Below, piece by piece: positions 1 to 11,835 of a DNA stretch of 64,000 bases. Under the pieces are notes generated by a model. It did no database searches, was not told where the DNA came from, and worked only from the letters and a program-made list of their open reading frames with translations. The stretch lies in the NCBI RefSeq assembly GCF_900005765.1, contig NC_041688.1:777341-841340 (forward strand), in the 5' to 3' direction. This DNA comes from Plasmodium relictum. Taxonomy: Eukaryota; Apicomplexa; Aconoidasida; Haemosporida; Plasmodiidae. Position 1 is the first letter of the stretch; the number at the start of each line of letters is the position of its first letter. The position numbers and the translations under genes are program-made.

Positions 1-379
1 TTGTGCGTTTTATGATATTAGTGCTTATTTATTATTACAGGAAAAAAAAAAATAAAATAAAATAAAATACTGTTGTCATGTCAGCATAAAAAAAAAAAAT
101 TGCATATATTCATTTTTTTTTTACTTTTGTTTATTTCATTTCTCAAGTTTTTTTTTTTAATTTTCTTGTTCATAAATTGTATAACTTTTCATTTTAGCAA
201 AGAATTACATAAAAAAATTAAAAATTAAAAAAAATATTTTTATTTATAATAATCAATTTTTTTTTTTTTAAACTTATTTTTGTCTTGTACATTAAGGAAA
301 TATTCTTTATTTTCTTTTAAAGTTTTACAGATTTAAATATATTTAATCATATTTACATTTATATATATATTTTTTTAAA
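1..379. other. 5' flank of the TCTP gene
   Basis: This is A+T-rich non-coding DNA with several poly(A) and poly(T) runs and no credible reading frame. It must hold the promoter and 5' UTR of the downstream TCTP gene. Bases just before the start codon are A-rich (tttttaaaATG), as is usual for Plasmodium translation starts. A pyrimidine-rich stretch ending in ACAG near position 40 could be a splice acceptor of an upstream UTR exon, but this is only a guess. Confidence 0.5.
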
Positions 380-895
380 ATGAAAGTTTATAAAGATGTT
401 TTTACAAATGACGAAGTATGCTCAGATTCATATATCCAAGAAGATCCTTTTGGAATTTCTGAATTTCGAAATATTGCATTTGAAGTAAAATCAAATAAAA
501 GGATAAAGGGAAATGAAGACTATGGAATTGCTGATAACAGTGAAGAGGCTCAAGAAGGAATGGGAGCTGATGTTGAGCATGTAATTGATATTGTGGATTC
601 ATTTCAATTAACCTCAACTTCTTTCAGTAAAAAAGAATATAGTACTTACATAAAAAATTATATGCAAAAGGTTGTTAAATATTTAGAAGAGAAAAAACCT
701 GACCGTGTAGAAGTTTTTAAAACTCAAGCTCAACCATTTATTAAACACATTTTAACAAATTTTAGTGACTTTGAATTTTATATGGGTGAATCACTTGATA
801 TGGAAGCAGGCTTAATATATTCATATTATAAGGGAGAAGAATTAACACCACGTTTTGTGTATATATCTGATGGATTATACGAAGAAAAATATTAA
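380..895 (+). CDS. TCTP: Translationally controlled tumour protein (TCTP)
   Basis: An uninterrupted 171-codon frame gives a full-length TCTP, the same length I remember for P. falciparum TCTP. Family signatures are visible: the N-terminal strand [18 protein letters not shown], the [12 protein letters not shown] acidic loop, the [18 protein letters not shown] segment, the helical hairpin with [20 protein letters not shown], and the C-terminal [20 protein letters not shown] and [17 protein letters not shown] is a conserved cytosolic Ca2+-binding and chaperone-like protein. In malaria parasites it is abundant, secreted as a histamine-releasing factor homologue and reported to bind artemisinin (family knowledge). 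The start is the first ATG, in an A-rich context. The gene stands alone, with about 2.85 kb to the next gene, whose 3' end faces it. Confidence 0.97.
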   Translation: MKVYKDVFTNDEVCSDSYIQEDPFGISEFRNIAFEVKSNKRIKGNEDYGIADNSEEAQEGMGADVEHVIDIVDSFQLTSTSFSKKEYSTYIKNYMQKVVKYLEEKKPDRVEVFKTQAQPFIKHILTNFSDFEFYMGESLDMEAGLIYSYYKGEELTPRFVYISDGLYEEKY

Positions 896-2029
896 AAATA
901 TTTAAATTTATAATTATAAAATAAATATTAAGTAAAAAAATATGAACTTTTTTTTCTTCATTTTATACGTGAAAAACATGTGAATTTATGAAAAGAAAAT
1001 ATTCTTTAAATTCATATAAATAACATTTAAAAAATTTATATTTAAAAAGTATTTTACCACTTAAATTTTAAATTGTTTTTCTATTATTTTTACATAATTT
1101 AAGGAAAATGTAAAAATAAAAAACTCATGGAAGCAAAGTTTGCTTAACTAATTTTTAAAGCGTTAGATAAATTTTAGAGAAAAAAAAAATAATAATATGA
1201 ATGTTAATTAAATATTCATTATATACTCAAATCAAAGTTTTCTTTAAAATGAATATAATGCATCCATTTTGCTTCAAACTTCTAATTTTTCTTATATGTT
1301 TTAAGTTATTTAATTACAAATTAAATAACTTTTTTAAAACCATGTATGTATTTTCACTTATAAAAACATAATATACAATTGTGTTTACTTTCATATGCTT
1401 ACTGTTAAACAATAAATAATCCATTAATAAAAAAAAAATATTATATATATATATATATATATAAATACCAAAATTTTATAATAATATTAAAAAAAATTTG
1501 TTATAGAATTAAAGTACCTTACGAGTTTAATGGAAAAGAGTAATAGCATTTAATCATTTAACATTTTAAAATTAAATTATTTTTTTTTATGTATAAATGT
1601 ATTTAAATTTTAACTACTTTATTTTTATAAGAACTAAAATTCCTTTATTCGCCAATAGTGAAAATTTTTAAAAGAATTTAATGTAAGTACAAGAAAAACT
1701 TTCTTATTAAATTATATATATTAAAAAATTTGAACTGATTTGAAAATGAAAAGTTTTATTAACTACCTGTAAATGCCAAATAGTTAAAATATATTAAAAA
1801 AAGTTCAAATTTTATTTAAGTTTCTTCTATTTAAATATCATCATTTAAAAAACTATGTATTGCTTAATAAATTAAAAAGATTAATATATGAAGAAATATT
1901 TAGGATATTGTATAAAATCCTCAAATTAAATAAAATGGTATTTTTATTTTATTCCCTATTAATATACCTCTATTATTTATATTTGTGTTATAAAATCAAA
2001 GGCTCTGTTATCTAGCGTTTATCATCTTA

Positions 2030-2070
2030 ATATAAAATATTAATAAAAAAATTTTATTAATATTTTATAT
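2030..2070. repeat. 19-bp perfect inverted repeat with a 3-base loop
   Basis: The left arm at 2030-2048 and the right arm at 2052-2070 are exact reverse complements over 19 bp, separated by AAA. All bases are A or T. On RNA this would form a long uninterrupted hairpin; on DNA it could extrude a cruciform. It lies about 1.1 kb past the TCTP stop codon. Confidence 0.85.
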
Positions 2071-2134
2071 GTCAGATTTTAATTTTAACGCAATGTTTTC
2101 TTCATCGCCTTAATAGCTATATATTAATGCTGCA

Positions 2135-2152
2135 GTCTTCGGTAAAGAAGAC
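2135..2152. repeat. GTCTTC/GAAGAC hairpin
   Basis: A perfect 6-bp stem (GTCTTC at 2135-2140, GAAGAC at 2147-2152) encloses GGTAAA. It sits in one of the few GC-richer patches of this intergenic region and is followed by long A runs. It may mark an unannotated small RNA, but no known RNA family is recognisable. Confidence 0.4.
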
Positions 2153-2302
2153 GATAAAAAAAAATATATTTAAAAAAAAAAAATATATTTAAAAAAAAAA
2201 AAAAAAAAAAAGCGAAATAGTGCTGAAAGATGGGACCAAAAAGTGTTAATTTTTTTTTTTAAAAAAAAAAAATTATTGGTTGCTTAAAAAAAATATAATA
2301 CA

Positions 2303-2310
2303 TGCATGCA
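2303..2310. promoter_or_regulatory. TGCATGCA motif (possible ApiAP2 site)
   Basis: The palindromic octamer TGCATGCA is the published core motif of one ApiAP2 DNA-binding domain (the AP2-Sp/AP2-EXP orthologue group). This copy lies between two gene 3' ends, so any promoter role here is uncertain. Confidence 0.25.
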
Positions 2311-3747
2311 TTTGATAATATAAATAAAAATATAAGTATTTTTTTATTATCTATAAATGAATTTTTCATAATATACTGATAATATTTGAACATTATAAAA
2401 AAAAGAAAATTAATTCATATTATACTATTGAATATATTTGTTTAAAAAATTAATTTAAATAATATTATTTTAATAAATATTTTTAAAAGTTAAACTTATT
2501 TTTTCGTTACAATTAATTAAAATGTAACGATAATTTAAGTATACAAATTAAATATTTTTATTGTGTTCCCAATTAAATGTATGCTTTTAAGATTATAAAC
2601 TAAAGGAATAAACCTTACTATAAATTAAGAGTAGTTAATGATACAAAATAAAAAATTTTGAAATTTATATAAGAATATTATAATTTTTTTTGATCTGGGA
2701 TTATAATTTTTATTTATAGCATATTATTTTACTACCAATGAATGTCTTGAAATTCTTTTCGCATAAATATCTTTAAATTTTTTATTTTTTTGAAAAAGAA
2801 TGGGGAAATAATTACTGGGAATCTTTATTATTATGTAATTAATATGGAGACAAGTATCAAGATATTACAGTTGTATATTCAATTTTATTGTTTTTACTTT
2901 CTATCTTATCAAATATTTTATTAATCCATTCTATATTAAAAGTTGTATGTTCCTTTTAACTTTGGATTTATACTCATTTAAATTTCCTTTACAGATTTCA
3001 ATTTATGAAATTTACAGTGAAACTAGACTGTTAAAAATTATTTGAATAAGATTAATTGTCAAAGTAAATATTTTCTTATTTTATAAGAATCCTTATAGTT
3101 TAATTTATTTCTTTTCCATATAATAAAATTAAGAACTAAATTTAAAACATAGATTAAATATATATTGTGTTTATAAATTGAGTTTAAAGTTTTTCATTTC
3201 TCAATAAATGTCTATCCTTATTAGAGGTATTTTATGTAAAGAAAAATTCGTTTTAGAAAAAAAAAAAAATATGCATAAATTCACAAATTCATATATATTA
3301 AATCCAATTTCTTTTTTTTTTAATCAAATTATACAATATGCTACAAATTTCATATTTCATAAAAAAAAAGTTTTATCAATTATCTTTAAAGATAATATTA
3401 TATATTTTTTTTAAGGCCTTTAAAACTAAAAAATACGGTAAAAATAATTCAAATTTTCCTTTTTTTTTCGACTATACAAATTAAAGAGTACAAATATTCT
3501 TTTAAAGCGAATATTTTTGAATTTTCATTAATATTTCGATTTTCTTGCTTTTTTGTCTAAAAGTAAATTGAAAAACTATGTATTAATTTCATTTTTTACA
3601 AAAAAAATTTTAATTCTGTCATTTCTCTATTTGCTCCCAAATAAAAATTTCTCCGCTAGATAATGAACAAAATATCCTCTTATCTTCTAATAAAATGTTC
3701 TATAAAAAATTTTTTGAAAGTAAATATTTAAATAATTCTAAATGTTA

Positions 3748-6700
3748 TTATTTTTTTCCTTTTACTTTTATTGGAAATTCGTGCTTCAGTGCCCTAACAA
3801 ACTTTTTTTCCATTACATCAAATCTAAAGAAAATATAAAATTAAAAATTTCATGTTATTAAAGAAATTTAAATATTAAACTAGAGTTATTCTACATTTTT
3901 ATTGTATGGTCTTCTGAAGCTATAAATAAATATTTATTGCTTTTATCCATTGGACATTTGTTTGCACTTGATGGACCTAATTGATAATACATTAAAAAAA
4001 ATAATAAAAAATATACAAAGTAAAATAAAATATAATTACGATTTTAAAATAAAATTATAAGCACAAAATAATAGTAAAATATATTTTGTATTTGAACCTG
4101 CATCTATATCAATAAAACACCTATTTGCACGTATGTCCCATATTTTAACGACACCACCAGAATCACAAGAAAAAATCCAATTTGCCTAAATATAAATTTT
4201 ATATTATTAATTTATTTATTTTATTTAAAAAAAGTTTAAATATTTTTGCTCATGTATTATATTAAAACTAAGTTATTACGTCTGTGGTGAAATTGGCATA
4301 GTTACATGGAAAGTGATGACCATAAAAAGTATTTTCACATAGCCCGCTTCTCATATCCCAAATTGATATCTAGAAAAAAATATGTAGTTTCCTTTTTTTA
4401 CTTTAAAAAAATATTATATAAATTACTATTTATGAATAAAATTAGAAGTATTTTTTAAAATACCGTTTTATCTACAGATGCAGTAACAAGAGTACTGAAA
4501 AATGGATGATAATTTACAGAATTTACACTATCAACATGCCCTCTTAAAATTTGTCTTTGTCTTAAACTATTTATATCAAATATTCTAATTGTTTGATCCA
4601 TCGAAGCAGATGCAAAAAAATCACCTAAAAAGTAATTTTAAAAATTAACTCCATTATATATATATATTTATGTTCGTTAAAAACTTAAATCTTCCAAACT
4701 TTACATAATAAAATTTATATATGCATTTATGTATAGGTATAAAATTATATTTTATTAATCAATTTAAAACCTTGATAATGAAATGATAAACTCCATATAG
4801 GTCCAGTTGAATTTTTAAAAGTATGAATACATTTTTCTTTTATCATATCCCATAATTTTATTTTAGAATCTCCACTACATGTACATAAAATATTTCCTTC
4901 ATTATTAAAACATAGATCACCTATCCATTTTTTGTGGGCTTGTGAAGCCATTATTAATTCATAATTTATGATACTCCATGTTTTCCATTTTCCATCATCT
5001 CCTCCTGTTGCTAATAAACGAACTTTATCATTATACGCAAGACCTAATACAGCATTGTTATGAGCATTAAAAGATTTTTCAATATTTAAAGAAGAAATAG
5101 ATAAAATGAAATCTTCCTTATCTTCTTTTTCAGTTAGTTCACAATTAACACTTTCGTTATTAGGCCAGGGAGTATCTTCTCTTTTTGTGTTTACTTTTTC
5201 TATATCCTTTTTATCTTGTTTTGAGTTAACGCCATGATATATATCTCTATTCTTTTCACCCATTGACGGAATGTTTATTACTGGAGTATCTGATTCGCTA
5301 CTTCCTAATAAATACTTGAGTCTCTGAATGTACTTATTTAATCCTTCGATTTTATTATCCCTTTTTTCTTTTTCCATGGCAATAAGCGTTTTTTCTTTAA
5401 TTGCTAACTATAAAAAAATTAAAATAATACATCATATAAATTTAAAAGAAAATATAACTTATATTCAATTAAATTGTAAGTATAATATAAATATTCTTGC
5501 AAATTATTAAAGAACGTATTTATTATACATATATACTTCGTATTTGCTTCTTATTTCATTTAGAGAAACTTTAATTTTTTCAATTTCTTTTTTTTGTTTA
5601 TTAATTTCTTCTATTAAAAATAAAAATTATTAATTTAAAATGCTTATAATGCAAAAAATTAAGAATAATTTGCTTATAATTGAATTTTCAACAAAATGGA
5701 TAAATAATTGGAAACAGTACTATTTAGAGTTTCCTTCTCTTGCAAAACTCTCTTATGATGCATTAAATAATAATCTCTTTCTTTCATTAATTTTTGAATT
5801 TTTTTACTGAAATAAAAAAATAAGTAAAAGAAAAAATAAAATTAATTATTTCAAAAGGCGTGTCAAATCCTGTCCAATTTTTTTTTCCACTTTTAAATTA
5901 TACTTTGCATCTTCCAAAGAATTTTGAACTTCCTTTTTTAATTTTTCATTATTCAGAAAATCATTTCTTAATAATTCGTTTTGAGCAAATACATCTTGAT
6001 ATTTTTCTTTTCTCAGATTATTTATATCATCATCAAATTTTTTTATATATTCTTTCTAATACACAAAAATATGCATATATTTTTTCTCTACATTTTCATG
6101 AAAAAAAATATTTATATAAGGAATATTCACTAAACAAAAAGAAAAAACTCAAAAAAATAAAATATAAAAGTAGAATTATAAAATAATAATTATAATGAAA
6201 AAAACATTATTAAATAAAATAAAAGTATCAGCTAAATAAATAAATAAACCTCAAATACTTCAAGAGATTCTAAAAAGTGATGTTCAACCATAAAATTGTA
6301 TATGAATGACAGAGTCATAGATAAATGTTTTTCAACAGTAGGAAAAATTCTTGAACTTCGTTCTTCTTTGAAAAAGTATAAAAAAAAAATATAAAAAAAA
6401 ATATCAATTATAGTATTACAAATTTTCGTAGTTTTGCATTATCCAAAATTAAGCATACATGTATATATTCTTTTAAAAAATTTCAATACAAAAAATTAAA
6501 TTTATAAATTTAGGGAAATATGTATTCTTTTACCTGAAATTGATTCATTTTTATTAAAGTTTGAAATATCAACTACTTTAACATTTTTCAATAATTTTTC
6601 AAAATTTTCTGAATTATCACTTCCAGATTCTAAACTTGATTCCAAATTTGAATTTCCATCACATTTTTTTTGAATTTTATTATTTTTATCATTTCTGTTA

Positions 6701-6828
6701 TTATTTATATCCTTTTCTTTATTATTTATAATTTTTTCTACTAATGATGTTGTATTATATTCATCATCTATATTTCTCATGACTGTTTTTTTGTCTTCTA
6801 AAATGTTTTCTTTTTTTATGTTTACCAT
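3748..6828 (-). CDS. PF20/SPAG16-like axonemal WD40-repeat protein, 11 exons
   Basis: Manual exon model (minus strand): 6828-6534, 6365-6250, 6055-5904, 5806-5721, 5610-5537, 5407-4771, 4624-4464, 4369-4280, 4185-4098, 3976-3895 and 3823-3748. All junctions are GT/AG and keep frame, giving about 618 residues. The N-terminus is Asn/Lys/Glu-rich. Exon 2 has a LisH-like helix (YNFMVEHHFLESLEVFE), and exons 3-5 encode a coiled coil. From about residue 350 onward there are WD40 repeats with characteristic SPAG16/PF20 strings: GDDGKWKTW, CSGDSKIKLWD, GDFFASASMDQT, LRGHVDSVNSVNYHPF, IWDMRSGLCENTFYGH, SGGVVKIWDIR and DAGPSSANKC, ending IASEDHTIKIFDV. PF20 is a central-apparatus protein of the 9+2 axoneme (family knowledge), so a role in the male-gamete flagellum is inferred. 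The least certain junctions are the donors of exons 3 and 4 and the exon 10/11 junction, which avoids an early TAG. Confidence 0.87.
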
Positions 6829-7390
6829 TTTTAAATTTCTTGATCTTTTGTACTGATATATATTCCTTGAAAGATTATTAAATTCTAAAAATATGTAATT
6901 TTTATTTTTAATATTTTAATTTCTCTAGAAAAATGTTTTGTTGAAAATATATTATTTCATTTTTTTTTTTAATAAATTCTGAGAAATTATGTGTATCTAT
7001 CCATTTTTTAATTTTTCTCAATTTTCTTTTGCATTCCAAAAAGTGTTAATTAAATCATATAAAAATAAAATATATTGTTAAATAAATAATTAGTAATTCT
7101 AACACTTTTCTTTTTTTTTAAAATTTTATTAAATAGTTTAATATATTATATTTTTTATCTTATTTCCAAAAATAATTTAAGCATTTTCTTTAGAAAAAAA
7201 AAAAAAAACGATAAACAATATATAAATAAATATATTATGAATCCATTAAAAAGATAAAAGTGTGTGCAAAACTCAAAAATGGATAAAAACAAGATCTTTA
7301 TTCTAAAAATAACCTATCACTAAATAAATATATATTTTAAAAATAATTAAAAATGTTATTGAGTAAAACGAAATATATGATTTAAAAATT
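6829..7390. other. Spacer between two minus-strand genes
   Basis: About 560 bp of A+T-rich DNA with no reading frame of note. It should contain the PF20-like promoter and 5' UTR plus the 3' UTR of the upstream minus-strand gene. Confidence 0.5.
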
Positions 7391-8446
7391 TTATGTCTTA
7401 TTACATGATATTAAAAATTGACATGAAAAGTTATTTAAATTGAAAAAGCAAGCTCCCATATTTTTTTTTTTTCTTTTTTTTATATTTTTGCTAATTACGG
7501 GACTTATATTACCGGAAATACTAAAATGTCGCCTTGAATTATCAACTACCTCATTTGCTTGTTTTATATTGCTTCTTGTCACTATCGTATCAATATCTTT
7601 TAAAGATAAAGGTTGAATTCTTTGTAATTCATTTTCACAATTAATATATGGAACACTCTCTTTATTCAATTTTTTATCCATTTTTATACTAAAGTCACGA
7701 TAAGTCTTTATTTTCTTTTTCATTTTATCATCTTTCATCATTATCCATTTACTATTTTGAAATTTTTCTTTATATCCATGATTTACTACTGAATTTACAA
7801 TATTATTATGTTCAATCAAATTAATATTGTTGTAAATGATTATTTGTCTTTCATTTGAATATACATTATTTATATTACAATTTCTATTATTTAATTCTGA
7901 AACGTTTTTGCCTTGAAATTTTTTTAAACCTCTGTCTTTAATCATATAATTTGTTGAAAAATAATCATAGTTTTCAGAGATATTACTTACTTCCTCCATG
8001 GGAATGCTTTCTAAATTTGAACATTTATAATGGAAGTTTCTTTCAAAAAAATTTTCTTTCATAATTTCATCATTAATTTGAGTTTCAAAATTATTATTAT
8101 TAAATAATTCCACATTATTGGGGTATGTATTTCTGTTATAATTCAGTTTTTTACTGTCTTTAATATTTACTCTTTTTTTTTGTGTATCTTTTCCATTCTT
8201 TAACTTTTCTTTTTTTTTTCTTGGGGAAAAAATATTATTTGATATTTTTGAATTTTTTGTTAGGGTATCATTATGCTCAATGTTTAATGGACTTGCTATA
8301 TTAAAAAGAGTGTTTTGAATTATATACTTCTTAAAATTAAAAGGAAATACAATCCTTTTATTTTCTATGGGAATTATAGCTTCATTATTATTTATTTTAT
8401 CCATTTCATTATTTGATATTTTATTTTTAAACAGCAATGAATTCAT
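7391..8446 (-). CDS. Conserved-type hypothetical protein, 351 aa
   Basis: A single uninterrupted 351-codon frame, rich in Asn, Lys and Ile. I do not recognise the product. No signal peptide, membrane segment or catalytic motif is apparent. There are basic clusters (SPRKKKEKLKNGKDTQKKR near residue 75; NIKKRKKKN near the end) that could be nuclear-localisation signals, and a possibly ordered C-terminal end (GACFFNLNNFSCQFLISC). Its length in such A+T-rich DNA and its skewed Plasmodium-like codon use argue that it is real. It is the last protein gene before the centromeric gene desert and is transcribed away from it. An additional small 3' exon cannot be excluded. Confidence 0.65.
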   Translation of the reverse strand: MNSLLFKNKISNNEMDKINNNEAIIPIENKRIVFPFNFKKYIIQNTLFNIASPLNIEHNDTLTKNSKISNNIFSPRKKKEKLKNGKDTQKKRVNIKDSKKLNYNRNTYPNNVELFNNNNFETQINDEIMKENFFERNFHYKCSNLESIPMEEVSNISENYDYFSTNYMIKDRGLKKFQGKNVSELNNRNCNINNVYSNERQIIIYNNINLIEHNNIVNSVVNHGYKEKFQNSKWIMMKDDKMKKKIKTYRDFSIKMDKKLNKESVPYINCENELQRIQPLSLKDIDTIVTRSNIKQANEVVDNSRRHFSISGNISPVISKNIKKRKKKNMGACFFNLNNFSCQFLISCNKT

Positions 8447-11400
8447 TTTTTTATAATATAAAATTCATATAAATTATATATATATTTGTCAAAATAAGAC
8501 ACATGTACATTAAAAAATTTAAATCATCAAAAATATGAAAAATTATTTGTATTTTTCTTTTTTACAAAAAGAAAAGGTATTACAAATTTTTACAAAGAAT
8601 ATATAATTTGACAGAATGAAATAATTTTTTATTCTTCAATTATACCTTATTTTGAAAAAAAACATTTAAATATACAACAAAACAAATATATTTACAAAAG
8701 GAAAAAAAAATTCAGAAGTTATATATTTTGATTAAATATTATTAAATGTGTACTCGCAAAAATAAAATATTTTTGCTTAAAATAATTGAACTTAATGTGC
8801 AACATTTTCCTAGTTTTAAGAATTATCTTTACATAATTTTAGTAAAAAAGGTGTATATTAAATTAACTTAAAAAAATGTGATATTTCATTTTTATTGAAA
8901 TAGAATAAATTTTTCTCAATATAACTACATATTAACATTATTTATTTCATTTATTTCCTATTTTTTATAAGTTTCCGTAAATTATTAGCTTTACTTTTTA
9001 ATTCATTTAAGTTAATGAATATCATTTAATTATTAATTGTCTTTTCATTTTTATTGATTATAGAATAGTAGTAAGCGTTATTTTCTAGTTTTTATATAAA
9101 AATAGAAAATAATGTTGTATATCTTTATGTTATTTCAACACTTAAAATAAATTTTATTTTGTATGTTATAAAATGATATATCCATCTAATTGGCATAATA
9201 GTCTACATATAAGTAAATTAAATTTAGTGTTTTAAATTTAGGAGAAGCTGCAAAATTAAATTAATTAATCTTTTTTTTTGGCTTAATTTTATATGAGATG
9301 CTTTAAAGACTGGTGAAATACAAAAAAAATTATAATTTTTGAAATTACCGAAAACAAAATATAACTTACATATAATTCATGAGATAATACTATTTTTAAA
9401 AATCTTATAAGAATAATTCTATTATGTTTTGTAAGGGTTACGAATCAATAAAAATACTTTTTTCTGTAAATCAATATGAAAGTTCTTTTTATGCATTAAA
9501 AACAGATTTATTAAGTTATTAATTTGTGTAGACTTATTTTTCTACTTTTATTCAAAAAACAATCCTCCATTTTTTTTTTAATAATTATATATTTATTGAA
9601 TGTTTTATTTTATTGATGTATTATATTTTTCTATGTGTAAAAGAATTTTTTTACTATGAATTTAAATTTTTAATTTAATTAGAATAAAAATAAATTTTAT
9701 TTCAACTTTGTAAAAAAATAAAAGGAATAATTGTTGAATATTATTTTTTAGTAAAAGGGAACCTTCAGGTAATTTTATATGATTAAAATTTTTTAATAAC
9801 GAATCAATATTTCATGTACATAGTCTAATTTTTTATCAAATTAAACATATACAATAAAATTATTAGTCTTTTGACATCATAATTAAATGAAACCATTAAA
9901 TAATAATAAAAAAAATAAAAAAAAACTTAAAACTTTAAATATTAAAATCTTAATAAAATATATTGTGATGTATTCTGAAGGGTAATTTCTAAAATAAATA
10001 TAAATATGATATATTTTTTTAAAGTATTTGTTTAAAAATTGTTATTTTTTTTTATTTATGTAATTGACTTTTCTAGAAAATAATAAATTTAATATTATTA
10101 TGTTTATATTCCAAATAGAATTTAATAAAAAAACATTTTCATTTTACTTTAAATTTTGCTTAATTTTGTAGATTGAAGGCATTAAAATATCCTAAGTTAT
10201 AATTCATTAGTATATATTTCTTTAATAAGATTATTTCATATAATATGAAAGTTTATTATTTTAAAATAAAATTTCTTAAATTATCAAATGAATATATATT
10301 ATATGTTTTAAACAGGAACCTTAAAATCAATTTTTGGATAATTTGTTAAAATATAAATTCTATTATTATTCTATTATTTTCAAGTTATTTATTCTGAAAT
10401 TTTTTTTTAAACTGAATTTTATTATTCCATCAGATTACAGAATATTTTTTATTGGAAAGCAATGGTATATACATTGTCATTATAAATTAATATTTTAATA
10501 AAAAAAACATTAAGGTCTAAGAAGCAAATCTTACATATTTAAATTAGTAGAATGATTATTATACAAAGATATTATTGACGTATTTTTTACCTGTGAAGAG
10601 AGGATCTTGTAATTTTTTACCTTATCATAGTTTCTTATTAATAATTTTATTTTATGCATTATTTATTGTATTCTTAATTATATAAGGAACTTGAGAATTA
10701 TTACAAAGAATAATATAAAATACCTAAAATTTCATGGGTAAAATTTTTTTGGAGATATACATTTTTTCTGACATTATAAATACATTATTCATTAATTACT
10801 CCAGTTTATTATGGCAATGATAAAATATATGATTTTTATTTTATGTATATATATTTAAATTACAAAATGTAGAATTTTTCACTTAGTGATTGTTTAATCA
10901 TTTTAGCAGTAACACTATTTGTTTCCCTAAGACAAGTTAGGTGATCTTTTACTAATTATGCCAATATGTTTTTAATAAAAGCTTATATTTACATAATAAT
11001 CAAATTTATGCAATAGTACAAAATTTCCAATAAAATTGAATTATTAATACGCTAAAGGATTAATAAACTTATAGTTAGTAAAAGATAAATATACAAGCTA
11101 TTTTGTACTGTTTTTAAAAATATCTTTCCATTTACAAGCCCATGCTATAAAGATACTTAAAAAATTAAAATTAAAATTATACTTAATAAATTCTAAAACA
11201 CTAAAAATTATATGTCCTTTACATGTACAAAAATGTATACAAAATTAAATTGAATTTATCTTGTTCTTAACATCTAGATGCAGCGCATTTTATTAACAAA
11301 ATTTAAAATTTATTAATTTTATATACATTTTTAAATATATTCATTTTTACTTTTCTTAATTAGTAATTTAAGTTTTATATGTGTCTAGATAAATCAAACT

Positions 11401-11639
11401 TATAATATATAGAAAGAATCTCCTTATATATTTTTATATATTTAAAAATAAATAAACATATATTATAAATGTTCATATAATGTAAAAATAATTTTTTTTA
11501 TATAAAAAACTATTTTTTCTATACTAAAATAAAATAATATCTTTCAACTAATAGTTTCTACTCATTTATAATATATTTAAATATTTCAAGTTAAGCTAAT
11601 TTTTATTTTATTCTATTCTAAAATTTAAAAAAGTATTAT
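8447..11639. other. Left pericentromeric gene-free DNA
   Basis: About 3.2 kb with no reading frame, tRNA or other RNA signature that I can support on either strand. Composition is ordinary Plasmodium intergenic, with scattered G and C. It becomes progressively poorer in G+C towards 11.6 kb, where the candidate centromere core starts. It also holds the promoter of the minus-strand hypothetical gene ending at 8446. Confidence 0.55.
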
Positions 11640-11708
11640 TTTAATTATACTTTATAAATTAATTTATTATTATTTCATTTTAAATAAAATTGATAAAATA
11701 AAGAATTA

Positions 11709-11835
11709 TTTAATTTTAATTTTAATTTTAATTTTAATTTTAATTTTAATTTTAATTTTAATTTTAATTTTAATTTTAATTTAATTTTAATTTTAATTTT
11801 AATTTAATTTTAATTTTAATTTTAATTTTAATTTC
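11709..11835. repeat. (AATTTT)n hexamer tandem repeat
   Basis: About 20 head-to-tail copies of a 6-bp unit, TTTTAA in any register, interrupted in two places by 5-bp units that lack one T. It marks the left part of the centromeric core. Confidence 0.95.

Larger units (their letters stand above)
896..3747. other. Intergenic region between convergent TCTP and PF20-like genes
   Basis: About 2.85 kb without a gene I can support. It contains the 3' flanks of both convergent genes, a short palindrome at 1131-1145, an AT-only 19-bp perfect hairpin at 2030-2070, a slightly GC-richer island around 2095-2250 with a 6-bp GTCTTC/GAAGAC hairpin, and a TGCATGCA motif at 2303-2310. A 68-codon frame at 3208-3414 is rich in Phe, Ile and Lys and looks like chance. 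Confidence 0.6.

Noticed and set aside
3208-3414. 68-codon plus-strand frame after TCTP
   Set aside because: Only Phe/Ile/Lys/Asn homopolymer-type composition, no domain, and encoded by T and A runs; expected by chance in this base composition.
5860-6186. 108-codon plus-strand frame rich in Phe, Leu and Tyr
   Set aside because: Antisense shadow of coiled-coil exon 3 of the PF20-like gene and its intron.
11709-11835. Possible CRISPR-like or satellite array of regularly spaced repeats
   Set aside because: The repeat is a continuous hexamer with no spacers, in a eukaryotic genome; it is a simple tandem repeat of the centromere.
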